Notes under the pieces: model-generated
What the model saw: only the letters and a program-made list of their open reading frames with translations
Told to the model about the DNA's origin: nothing
Databases searched by the model: none
Program-made: the position numbers and the translations under genes
NCBI RefSeq assembly: GCF_019396385.1
Contig: NZ_JAHKRN010000030.1
Coordinates: 43,660 to 107,659 of the forward strand
Source of the DNA: Nonomuraea harbinensis
GTDB lineage: Bacteria; Actinomycetota; Actinomycetes; Streptosporangiales; Streptosporangiaceae
Direction of reading: 5' to 3'
Length of the DNA stretch: 64,000 nt
In this document: positions 9,497-18,671 of the stretch, piece by piece
Layout: each line of letters opens with the position of its first letter
Numbering within the stretch: the first letter of the stretch is position 1

Positions 9497-9523
9497 TTGA
9501 CATCGTTAACCTAACGGCGTCAA
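9497..9523. promoter_or_regulatory. Imperfect palindrome, candidate TetR operator
   Basis: Two 12-nt arms, TTGACATCGTTA and TAACGGCGTCAA, are complementary at 10 of 12 positions around a 3-nt centre. The site lies between the divergent thioesterase and TetR genes. TTGAC hexamers occur on both strands within it, so binding would block both promoters. Confidence 0.6.
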
Positions 9524-9532
9524 CCTAGGGAG

Positions 9533-10222
9533 GTGACGGAGAAACGGGTCCGCGCCCGGCGCGGCGACGGCGCGCTGCTGCGCGAGGAGCTCCTGCGCGC
9601 GGCCGAGGAGCTGCTGGACGAGACCGGCACCGAGGAGGCGCTCACCGTCCGCGCGGTCGCCGCCCGCGCGGGAGTCTCCACGCCCTCGGTCTACCTGCAC
9701 TTCGCCGACAAGGAGGAGCTGCTGGAGGCGGTGTGCCTGCGGGTGTGGGACGAGCTCGGCAGGCTCGTGGCCGAGTGCCGGGACCCCGACCCGTTCCTGC
9801 GGCTGGGCCGGTGCGGCCGGGCCTACATCCGTTTCGCGCTGGACCACCCGGTGCAGTACCGGGTGCTGATGATGACCCCCTCGGCGGGCGAGGGGGTGCC
9901 GCCCGCCGCGCAGGCGTGCTTCGGCTACATGGTGGACGCCGTGCGCGCGTGCGTCGAGGCGGGGGTGATGCGCGGCGAGCCCGAGCGGCTCGCCCTGGCC
10001 CTGTGGTCGGCGGCGCACGGCTGCGCCGCGCTGCTCATCGCGCAGCCGTCGTTCCCCTGGCCGGACCGGGACGCGATGATCGACCTGATCGTCCGGATCA
10101 GCGGGTTCGGCGCCGCGCTCGGCCCGCGCATGGCGGGCGCCCTGCCGCCCAGCCGGGAGCTCGCCGCCGCGCTGGACGCCTTCGAGGCCCGCCTCGGTGG
10201 TCAGCTCCCTGAGCGGCCCTGA
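9533..10222 (+). CDS. TetR/AcrR-family regulator
   Basis: 229-residue repressor. GTG start at 9533 with AGGGAGG immediately upstream. The N-terminal HTH (about 10-58) reads LLRAAEELLDETG, then VRAVAARAGVSTPSVYLHFADKEELL, a textbook TetR HTH. The C-terminal region (80-210) is a WHG-type ligand domain with QYRVLMM and FGYMVDAV. It probably controls the divergent thioesterase gene and itself through the palindrome at 9497-9523; a fatty acyl-CoA-type ligand is a guess. Its 3' end overlaps the convergent GH15 remnant by 22 bp. Confidence 0.92.
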   Translation: MTEKRVRARRGDGALLREELLRAAEELLDETGTEEALTVRAVAARAGVSTPSVYLHFADKEELLEAVCLRVWDELGRLVAECRDPDPFLRLGRCGRAYIRFALDHPVQYRVLMMTPSAGEGVPPAAQACFGYMVDAVRACVEAGVMRGEPERLALALWSAAHGCAALLIAQPSFPWPDRDAMIDLIVRISGFGAALGPRMAGALPPSRELAAALDAFEARLGGQLPERP

Positions 10223-11628
10223 CTCCTGCCGGTCGCCCACCGGTGCAGGGCCTCCCTGGAGCCGGCCATGTCCAGGTTGGCCGCCGCCTCGATCAGCCCC
10301 AGATGGGTGAAGGCCTGCGGGTAGTTGCCCAGCGCCGTGCCGTCGGGCGCCATCTCCTCCGAGAACAGGCCGAGCGGCCCCCGCAGAGCTCCTCGATCAC
10401 GCGGTCGAGCACCTGCGCGCGCACCTCGTCGGCGGCCCGCCGCCAGCGGTGCGCCGGCGCGCTCTCGTCACCGAGCAGCCCGGCCAGCCGCACGCCCCGG
10501 TCCAGGTACACCCACGTCATCACCGTGGAGCCGACGTAGTGGCGGAGCGGGCCGCGGATCTCCCAGACACCGTGATCCGGCTCCCGCCAGAGCGTGCTCA
10601 CCGGGTCGACGTACCGGCGCAGCAGGGCCGCGAGCCCGCGTACCCCTCCAGATGGTCGAGGACGACCTCCGCCCCCTCCTGCTCGCCCCTGATGCCGGCC
10701 ATGGACGCAGCCGGCCCGAGCCGCTCACGCATTCGTGCAGCAGGAAGCGCATGTAGCGCACGCCCTCGTCGGCGTGGCCGAGCCGGAACAGGGCGAGTAC
10801 CGTCAGCGCCGCGTCGCGGTGCCAGGTGTAGCGGTAGTCCCAGTTGCGCTCGCCGCCGATGGTCTCCGGCGGCGAGGTGGTGGGCGCCGCCACCAGCGCC
10901 CCCGACTCCTCGTACATCAGCCCGCGCAGCACCAGCGCGCTGCGCCGGACGTGCGCCCGCCCGGTCCCGATGTCGTCGCCCCGGCTCGACCCACGCGGTA
11001 CGGGTCGCGCGCAGCAGTGCGTCGGCCCTGCGGACGCCGACGGCACGCCGTGGCGCGTCCGCGTACCCCAGCACGACGGCGAACCCCTCACCGGGTCCCA
11101 GCGACGTCTCGATCCCGAGGACGGAGCCGGAGCGGAGCAGCGGCCGGTCGGCGGCGGCCCACAGCCGGGGCTCCTCGTGCACCCACGTCCCGTCGCCGTC
11201 CGGCCGCCACCGGGCCGTCTCCCGCGCGTAGCCGGGCCGGGCTCGATCCCGATCCGGACGTCGGCGGTCCCGCCGGCCGCCCGCACCACGCGGACGAGCA
11301 GGTGCCGGGCGGCGAGCGGGCCGGCCGGGTCGCCGTCGCCGGCGACGGCCAGGAAGTCCGTCACCGTCACGGCCGCGTCGCCGGTGCGGTGGACGCTCTC
11401 CAGCACCAGGGTGTCGCCGAGATAGCGGCGCTCCGGCGCTCCCGCGCCCGCCACCTCGATGCCGAGGGCGCCGCCGCGGTCGCGGTCGAGCAGGCGCGCG
11501 AACACGCTCTCGCCGGCGAAGGCCGGCACGCGGAACCACTCGACCGCCCCGTCCGGGGCGACCAGCGCGGCGGTGTGGGTGTCCGACAGGAACGCGTATC
11601 CGTCGATCGGCGGGAAGCGTGCGCTCAA
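10201..11628 (-). pseudogene. GH15 glucoamylase/trehalase-like gene, multiply disrupted
   Basis: Pieces of a GH15 protein in three frames. From a TTG at 11628 (TTGA overlap with the LLM stop): FPPIDGYAFLSDTHTAALV to about 11245; a 1-nt loss, then ETARWRPDGDGTWVHEEPRLW; another shift near 10978, then ERNWDYRYTWHRDAAL and MRFLLHECVSGSG; a shift near 10735, then GEQEGAEVVLDHLEGYAG to about 10640; then VSTLWREPDHGVWEIRG and MTWVYLDRGVRLAGLLGDE; finally LGLFSEEMAPDGTALGNYP to the stop at 10201. About 45 and 110 residues expected between the last blocks are absent, and one catalytic Glu region is lost. It cannot make a working enzyme. Confidence 0.85.
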
Positions 11629-12593
11629 GCCGGTTCCCGCAGCTGCGGCAGCACCTTCTGGCCGAAGGCGTCGATGAAACCGCGCTGCTCCTGGCCCACG
11701 TGGTGCAGGAAGAGCGTGTCGAAGCCGAGGTCGGCGTACTCGGCGAGCCAGCCGGCATGGCGTTCGAGGTCGGCGGAGACCAGCACGGCCCGCCGCACGT
11801 CGTCGGGCCTGACGGTGGCGGAGGCCTGCTCGTACTCCTCCGGTGTCGACAGGTTCCAGGGCACGTCGCCGCCGAGCACGCCCGTACGCCACTGCTCGTG
11901 CGCGATCCGCAGCGCGGTCTGCTCGTCCTCGGCCCACGACAGGTGGACCTGCAGGTAGACCGGCTTGCCCGCGCCGCCTCCCTCGCGGAACGCCTCGACG
12001 ACCCGGCGCAGCTGCGGCACGTCCTGGTTGACGGTGATGAGCCCGTCGGCCCACGAGCCGGCCCATCGGGCGGTCTCGGCGCTGACGGCGGCGCCGATCA
12101 GCGGGGGCGGGGTCTGGGGCAGGGTGTAGAGCTGGGCGCGGTCCACCGTGACGAGCCCGCGGTGCGACACGCACTCCCCGGCGAACAGCGCCCGCATGAC
12201 GTCGACGCACTCCCGCAGCCGCGCCTTGCGCTCCGGCTTGGCCGGCCACCTGTCGCCGGTGATGTGCTCGTTGAGCGCCTGGCCGCTGCCCAGCGCCATC
12301 CAGAACCGGCCGGGGAACATCTCGCAGAGCGTGGCGGCCTTCTGCGCGGCCACCGCGGGGTGGTAACGCTGACCGGGCGCGGTGACGACGCCGAACGGCA
12401 GGCCGGTGCCGGCCAGCGCGGCTCCCAGCCAGGACCAGGCGTAGCCGGAGTGGCCCTGGGCGTGGCTCCAGGGCGCGAAGTGGTCGGAGCACATCGCGGT
12501 GGTGAAACCCGCCTCCTCGGCCCGGCGCACTGCCTCCAGCAGGGCGCTCGGCGCGAGCTGTTCGTGCGAGGCGTGGAAACCGAGTCTGGCCAT
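11625..12593 (-). CDS. LLM-class flavin-dependent oxidoreductase (TIGR03885-like)
   Basis: 322-residue bacterial luciferase-like TIM-barrel oxidoreductase of the 'non-F420 flavinoid' subgroup. Family features are MARLGFHASHEQLAPS at the N-terminus, SDHFAPWSHAQGHSG, GVVTAPGQRYHPAVAAQKAAT and FWMALGSGQALNEHI. The substrate is unknown. A good AGGAG lies 8 nt before ATG 12593. It is translationally coupled (TTGA) to the downstream GH15 gene; in actinomycetes these two families are often adjacent, so the pair probably once shared a role. Confidence 0.88.
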   Translation of the reverse strand: MARLGFHASHEQLAPSALLEAVRRAEEAGFTTAMCSDHFAPWSHAQGHSGYAWSWLGAALAGTGLPFGVVTAPGQRYHPAVAAQKAATLCEMFPGRFWMALGSGQALNEHITGDRWPAKPERKARLRECVDVMRALFAGECVSHRGLVTVDRAQLYTLPQTPPPLIGAAVSAETARWAGSWADGLITVNQDVPQLRRVVEAFREGGGAGKPVYLQVHLSWAEDEQTALRIAHEQWRTGVLGGDVPWNLSTPEEYEQASATVRPDDVRRAVLVSADLERHAGWLAEYADLGFDTLFLHHVGQEQRGFIDAFGQKVLPQLREPA

Positions 12594-12736
12594 GGGGAGA
12601 AACTCCTTCTGCGGGTCCGGACGGTCATCAGGGGCGGCACGCGCCGCCCCGGTGTTCCGGTTTCCGCTTCCCCGCCGGGGCCCGCTTATGTGGGCGCGAC
12701 GCGTACGGAGACGTATCCGCGAGAAGGAAGGCCGCC

Positions 12737-12773
12737 GCGGAGAGGCGCGGGTATGCCCGTGAGGCCTCTCCGC
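12737..12773 (-). terminator. Hairpin terminator after the NERD gene
   Basis: Perfect 10-bp stem GCGGAGAGGC / GCCTCTCCGC with a 17-nt loop, 7 nt beyond the stop at 12781. Confidence 0.65.
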
Positions 12774-12780
12774 CTGCCCG

Positions 12781-13611
12781 TCAGCCCTCGCCGTAGCGCG
12801 GGGGCAGCACCTGGGCCGCGATCTCGTAGATCTTGTCGATCTCCGTGTCGGTGAGCGCGCGCTCCCGCTTGGTGATCCACCGGCGGGCCCGGACGCCCTC
12901 GTAGACGTCCACGCCCTTGATCGTCATGATCTTCCAGGGCACCGGCGGGCCGTAGATCGCCAGCGACGGCACCACCGACACCTGGTGGCCGTAGGCCTTG
13001 CTGATCAGCTCGGCGGCCCGGGTCGCCTCGCCCCTGGCCTCGACGAGGCGGTCCTTCTTGTCGAAGGGGCCGTGGAAGAGCTTCTTGCCCATCTGCACCC
13101 GTACGGGAAGCCGCTTGTCCCACTTCTCCGAGTCGACCGCGTACACGCCCGTCGGCCCGACGACCAGGTGGTCGATCTGCGCTTCGGTGCCGGGGATGGC
13201 GCGGGCGTGGAGGGTGCGGTAGCCGCGGCGCTCAAGCTGGCGCAGCTGCGCCTCGGTGCGGCGCTCGGCCACCGAGGAGCGCCGCCAGGCCGGCACCGTC
13301 GAGTTGGAACGCGCGCGGTAGATCGCCTCGCCGATGGCGGCGAGCACGCCCGCGGTCACGCCCACCCGCCAGTCCATGACCAGGAGACCCACGGCGACGC
13401 CGACGGCGAGGGCCAGCAGCGCGCGGTTGCGCATGCGGCGGAAGCGAGGCTGCTGGAGCAGCTCGCGCATGGAGGCCCGCTCGACCGGCGCATAGGTGGT
13501 GGTGGGCGCCGCAGGTTTGGCGGTCTGCTCGTTTTCCGGTCTGTCGCTCACCCAGATCGGGGACGTGTTGTGACCGTCTTCACGCTGAGGGTCGGAGTCC
13601 ACGTGATTCAC
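12781..13611 (-). CDS. NERD-domain membrane protein
   Basis: 276 residues. A charged N-terminal tail (1-60) is followed by two hydrophobic segments (about 63-79 and 82-95: ALLALAVGVAVGLLVMDW, GVTAGVLAAIGEAIY). A cytoplasmic nuclease-related (NERD) domain follows (about 120-225), with GTEAQIDHLVVGPTGVYAVDS containing the conserved D-(x)n-V-x-G-x-x-G-V motif and K at SEKWDKRL, resembling a PD-(D/E)XK core. The function of such membrane-anchored NERD proteins is not established. It is alone in its transcript, divergent from the gene at 13860. Confidence 0.85.
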   Translation of the reverse strand: MNHVDSDPQREDGHNTSPIWVSDRPENEQTAKPAAPTTTYAPVERASMRELLQQPRFRRMRNRALLALAVGVAVGLLVMDWRVGVTAGVLAAIGEAIYRARSNSTVPAWRRSSVAERRTEAQLRQLERRGYRTLHARAIPGTEAQIDHLVVGPTGVYAVDSEKWDKRLPVRVQMGKKLFHGPFDKKDRLVEARGEATRAAELISKAYGHQVSVVPSLAIYGPPVPWKIMTIKGVDVYEGVRARRWITKRERALTDTEIDKIYEIAAQVLPPRYGEG

Positions 13612-13712
13612 CGTAGCCCGGGGTTCTGATGCATTCCTAGTGCTGCCTTGTCCATAGTTTTATGGCCCGGCTCACCGTGTCCTACGCCCGGTTTCCGGGT
13701 ACTTATTACGTT

Positions 13713-13726
13713 CCTCTCTAGAGAGG
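13713..13726. promoter_or_regulatory. 14-bp perfect palindrome in a divergent promoter region
   Basis: CCTCTCTAGAGAGG lies in the 248-bp gap between the NERD gene and the small membrane protein. It could be an operator; no adjacent regulator gene is present. Confidence 0.3.
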
Positions 13727-13859
13727 TAGGGAGAGCCCGAGGCGATCCTAGCCCTGCCGGAGGGTGTGGCGATCATGTTGACCGGGTCTTTGGCATCTCC
13801 TGTCGAGACTCTCGTACCTGGGTCTGGCCGGACCGGCGGACCGGGATTACGTTCGTGAT

Positions 13860-14150
13860 GTGAACAGCGCGCTGGAGATCCTGCTCTTCCTCATCGGGGT
13901 GTCGCTGGGACTGTTCGTGCTGATCAGCCTGCTCGTGCTGATACCGGGGCGCGGTGCCGCGCGCAAGGCGGAGGCCGGGCCGGTGTGGATCGGCGGACCC
14001 GGCCGCGGCGACCGCGGCGTGAGCACGTCGGGGCTCGTGCTGGTCGACCGGCCGCCGCAGTGGGCGCCGCCGGGAGAGGCCGACTGGGTCGCGGCGGCGG
14101 AGACCGCCGAGCCCGGCATGCGGGTCGGTGGCGCGTCGGCGGGATGGTGA
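13860..14150 (+). CDS. Small membrane protein of unknown function
   Basis: 96 residues from a GTG at 13860. One strong transmembrane helix (EILLFLIGVSLGLFVLISLL, about 5-26) is followed by a basic patch (GRGAARK) and a soluble tail with a WIGG/PPQW motif, the layout of a conserved actinobacterial family found beside DUF5130 genes. I do not recognise a function. Its 3' end overlaps the start of the DUF5130 gene, so the two are translationally coupled. The ribosome binding site is weak. Confidence 0.75.
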   Translation: MNSALEILLFLIGVSLGLFVLISLLVLIPGRGAARKAEAGPVWIGGPGRGDRGVSTSGLVLVDRPPQWAPPGEADWVAAAETAEPGMRVGGASAGW

Positions 14151-14518
14151 TCGGGATGCGAACTCTCTCCGCGGCCCAGGCCGACGACGTCCGGCAGGCC
14201 CTGCGGGCCGCGGAGCGGCGCTGCGCCCTGCGCTTCGCGCTCTTCCTCGGCTCGCCCGTCGGCGGCCGGCGCCACTTCGCCGAGCGGCTGCACGCCGCGC
14301 TCGACGAGGAGGCGGACGACGCCGTCGTGATCATGGTCGACGTACGGGGCCGCGCCCTGGAGATCGTCACCGGCGAGAACGCCAGGCGCCGGCTCTCCGA
14401 CGCGTCGTGCCGGCTGACGGCGATGTCCATGGCCACCGCGTTCAGCGCGGGCGACCTGGTGGGCGGCCTGCTGTACGGGATCGGCGCCCTGGCCGAGCAG
14501 GCCGGCGCCCGCCGCTAG
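14144..14518 (+). CDS. DUF5130-family (TPM-like) protein
   Basis: About 124 residues. The start could be ATG 14144, GTG 14147 or ATG 14156; all lie in the 3' end of the upstream gene. The fold pattern (CALRFALFLGSP ... RLHAALDEEADDAVVIMVDVRGRALEIVTGENARRRL) matches the DUF5130/TPM domain. TPM proteins act at membranes in some bacteria, but function here is unknown. The coupling to a one-helix membrane protein suggests they work together at the membrane. Its stop codon shares the CTAG at 14515-14518 with the stop of the convergent gene. Confidence 0.75.
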   Translation: MVIGMRTLSAAQADDVRQALRAAERRCALRFALFLGSPVGGRRHFAERLHAALDEEADDAVVIMVDVRGRALEIVTGENARRRLSDASCRLTAMSMATAFSAGDLVGGLLYGIGALAEQAGARR

Positions 14519-15462
14519 CCGTCGATCAGCGCGGCGATGTGCTCGCTCACGCCCCTGAGCAGCGTGGACGGCTCGATCGGCGCCGCGGCGACGGCGGCGA
14601 AGAACGACGGCAGGCCCGGCAGCGGGAAACCGTCGTCGCGGGCCGCGGCCGCGCCCACCGGGCTCTTGCCGAGCGTGCTCCGGCTGCGCTCCCACGCGTC
14701 GAGCACCTCCTCCGGCGACGGCACGCCGAAGCCGTGGCCCACCGGCGCCGCGTGGCGCAGGCGTACCAGCGGGGTCTCCGCGAACGCGAGCGCGACGCGG
14801 GCGCGCTCCTGGAGGCCGGCGCGCGGCTCGGGAGCGATCCAATCCATCGCCGTGCAGGGGTTGCGGCAGGTGGCCACGCACACCGCGAGCGCGCCCGCCA
14901 CCTGGCTGTGCTGCCGGTCGAAGTACGCGCGCCAGCCCTCGGACGGCTCTCCCGCCACCCGCAGCGTCCGGTTGGTGGCCGACTGCTCCGCCTTGGTGTG
15001 GTCGCACTCGCGATCGCCGATCACGCCGAACCGGCTGCCGGTCGCGCTCAGGCCCTCCGGCCAGCGGGCGGGGTCGCCCGCGTGGCCCAGGTGCGGCTCG
15101 AACGCCAGCAGCGGCAGGTATTCGGCGGCGATGTGCACCGCGGCGATCATCGGGCTCAGCTCGCGGCGGTGCCAGCGGATCGCGATGACCTCCAGCAGCA
15201 GGCCGTAGGCGGGGCGCAGCGACTCCAGCGCGCCGCGCGGCTGCTCGCGCGGGGTCTGCGGCATGTGGCACGCCCGGGCCTGCCGCCTGAGCGACGAGGG
15301 CACCGCCTTGGTGTCGACGGCGAAGTCCTCGGCGTCGAGCGACAGCAACCGCTGCCCGAACTCGCAGGCCTCCGCGATCCGAGGGTCGGGCGACAGCGCC
15401 CCGAGGTCGGCGAACGCGTAGCGGCGCGCCAGCGCCACGAAAAGATCACGAGTCGTCTCCAC
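14515..15462 (-). CDS. Conserved protein with a Cys/His cluster, function unknown
   Basis: 315 residues; no family function is known to me. Codon use and the lack of stops support a real gene. Notable is a cluster of possible metal ligands: GDRECDHTKAEQSATNRTL (about 148-166), then HSQVAGALAVCVATCRNPC (about 184-202). Two D/E/H-rich helical regions precede it (IRWHRRELSPMIAAVHIAAEYL). No signal peptide or membrane segment is seen. It could be a metal- or Fe-S-binding enzyme. Transcribed alone, convergent to the DUF5130 gene. Confidence 0.8.
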   Translation of the reverse strand: METTRDLFVALARRYAFADLGALSPDPRIAEACEFGQRLLSLDAEDFAVDTKAVPSSLRRQARACHMPQTPREQPRGALESLRPAYGLLLEVIAIRWHRRELSPMIAAVHIAAEYLPLLAFEPHLGHAGDPARWPEGLSATGSRFGVIGDRECDHTKAEQSATNRTLRVAGEPSEGWRAYFDRQHSQVAGALAVCVATCRNPCTAMDWIAPEPRAGLQERARVALAFAETPLVRLRHAAPVGHGFGVPSPEEVLDAWERSRSTLGKSPVGAAAARDDGFPLPGLPSFFAAVAAAPIEPSTLLRGVSEHIAALIDG

Positions 15463-15531
15463 CGGATCACCCTACTCAGACCGGACACCGGCGGGTCCCT
15501 CGGCGAGGAATCCCCGGGTTAGGGTGGGGCG

Positions 15532-16494
15532 ATGTCTGTCGCGCGGCGCGGGGTCCTGCTGGGCGCGGCGGCGTACGTGCTGTGGGGGCTGTCCGCCCTC
15601 TACTGGCCGCTGGTGGAGCCCACCGGGCCGGTGGAGATCCTGGCGCTGCGGGTGCTGTGGTCGCCGGTCGCGATCGGCCTGCTGGTGCTGGCCCTCGGCA
15701 GGCGCCGCAAGGTGGCGGCGATCCTGCGCCGGCCCCGCGACGTGGCCCTGCTCAGCGTCGCCAGCGTGCTGACCTCGGTCAACTGGGCGCTGTTCATCTG
15801 GGCGACCATGAACGGCCACGTCGTCGACGCCTCGCTCGGCTACTTCATCACCCCTCTGGTCAGCATCGCCTTCGGGGTGGCGCTGTTCAGGGAGCGGCTG
15901 CGTCCCGCCCAGTGGGCGGCGATCGGCCTCGCGGCCGTCACCGTGGTGGTGCTCACGATCGAGTACGGGGGGCCGCCGTGGATCGCGCTGGGCCTGGCCG
16001 TGACGTTCGGCACCTACGGGCTGATCAAGAAGAGGGTGGCCGTCGGCGCCGTGGAGGGGCTGATGGTGGAGACCGCCGTGCTGTTCCCGTTCGCGCTGGC
16101 GTACACGGTGGTGCTGCAGGCGAGCGGGCAGGCGACGTTCGGGCACGTGTCGGCCGCCAACACGCTGCTGGGCGTCGGGTCGGGGTTCGTGATGATCGTG
16201 CCGATGCTGTTGTTCAGCGCCGCGGCCACCAAGATCCCGCTGAGCGTGACCGGCATGCTGCAGTACATCGAGCCGATCGTGCAGTTCCTCGTCGGGCTGC
16301 TGGTCTTCCGCGAGCCGATGCCGGCCACCCGGTGGCTCGCGTTCGCGGTGCTGTGGGCGGCGCTCGCGCTGCTGGCGGCCGACGGCCTCAGGCGACGGGC
16401 TCGGGAGAGCGCGGATCGTCGAGTTCCACCGCGATCCGCTCGATCATCTCGAACTGCCGCATCAGCCGTTCGAGATCAGGAGGAGACACGGTGA
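15532..16494 (+). CDS. rarD: EamA/DMT-superfamily transporter RarD
   Basis: 320-residue inner-membrane protein with ten predicted helices, RarD subfamily of the drug/metabolite transporters. Characteristic motifs: GAAAYVLWGLSALYWPL, EILALRVLWSP, ASLGYFITPL and LQYIEPIVQFLVGLLVFREPM. The substrate is unknown. Typical RarD proteins end near residue 296 (LAADGLRRR); here the frame runs on about 25 Arg/Ser-rich residues that are antisense to the last 107 bp of the convergent gene at 16388, so the extension is probably not functionally important. Confidence 0.9.
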   Translation: MSVARRGVLLGAAAYVLWGLSALYWPLVEPTGPVEILALRVLWSPVAIGLLVLALGRRRKVAAILRRPRDVALLSVASVLTSVNWALFIWATMNGHVVDASLGYFITPLVSIAFGVALFRERLRPAQWAAIGLAAVTVVVLTIEYGGPPWIALGLAVTFGTYGLIKKRVAVGAVEGLMVETAVLFPFALAYTVVLQASGQATFGHVSAANTLLGVGSGFVMIVPMLLFSAAATKIPLSVTGMLQYIEPIVQFLVGLLVFREPMPATRWLAFAVLWAALALLAADGLRRRARESADRRVPPRSARSSRTAASAVRDQEETR

Positions 16495-17254
16495 ACGTGT
16501 CGTACACCGCCTCGCCCCCGGCCGTGTAGCTCAGCTCGTGGCCGCAGGCGTCGTCCCACAGGCCGCTGATCACCCGCAACGCCGGCGACAGCCGGTCGGC
16601 GTGGATGCGCCGCACCTTCACGCCCGCCTCGGCCTGCTCGCGGGCCAGCGCGTCGAGGGCGTCGCTCCACTCGCGGTAGATGAACACCCGCCTGATCACC
16701 ACGCCCCTGGCCAGCGCGTCGGCCTGCGCCCGCCAGTATTCGCGGCCGACCGGCTCCAGCCACCACTCCAGGTCGACGGAGGGCACGCTGGTGACGCAGA
16801 TCTGCCGCTTCGCCTGCCGGATCAGCCGCAGGAACACCCCGTTGTCGCCATAAGGGGCGCGGAAGTGGCCGCGCTCCAGGTCGGCGAGCGTGCGCAGGCA
16901 CTCCTCGAAGGCGTCGCGGCAGGCGTCGTCGGCGGGCGTGCCCTTGTACTGGAGCTCGACGTGCTTGGCGGCGCGCAGCATCGGCTCCATGAGGTCGGGC
17001 AGCCAGGGGATCTTCTCGATCGTGGACACCAGGGCGCCGACCCGGGTCTCGTGGTCGACCCGGCGCCGCTCCCGCAGCAGCGTCTGGACCTGGAGGGTGA
17101 TGACGCCGCCGAGGAGGCCGGCCACGGTGCCGAGGGCCTGCGCGGTGTCCTCACGCACGTAGAAGATCACGGCCAGCAGGACCGAGAGGACCGTGCCGAT
17201 GATCAGGACCGGATCGACGATGACCGACTTCTGCTTGGCGGGCCTCTTCACCAA
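16388..17254 (-). CDS. Membrane-anchored protein of unknown function
   Basis: 288 residues. Two N-terminal transmembrane helices (PVLIIGTVLSVLLAVIFYV and ALGTVAGLLGGVITLQVQTLL), a coiled-coil-prone linker (LLRERRRVDHETRVGALV) and a cytoplasmic domain whose middle (GREYWRAQADALARGVVIRRVFIYREW) resembles sequences in PLD-like effector proteins. The catalytic HxK motif of PLD enzymes is not seen. Function unknown. It overlaps rarD tail-to-tail by 107 bp. Confidence 0.75.
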   Translation of the reverse strand: MVKRPAKQKSVIVDPVLIIGTVLSVLLAVIFYVREDTAQALGTVAGLLGGVITLQVQTLLRERRRVDHETRVGALVSTIEKIPWLPDLMEPMLRAAKHVELQYKGTPADDACRDAFEECLRTLADLERGHFRAPYGDNGVFLRLIRQAKRQICVTSVPSVDLEWWLEPVGREYWRAQADALARGVVIRRVFIYREWSDALDALAREQAEAGVKVRRIHADRLSPALRVISGLWDDACGHELSYTAGGEAVYDTFTVSPPDLERLMRQFEMIERIAVELDDPRSPEPVA

Positions 17255-17324
17255 GGGCTCCAGGGGGTGAGCGACGGTGGTCAGACGCGACGATAGCCGA
17301 TCTTGACCGCTGTCACCCGGACCG

Positions 17325-18626
<1,302 letters not shown>

Positions 18627-18671
18627 GCTAACACCGGCTCAGAGGTGCCCGCGCTCGGAACGATCCGGTCG

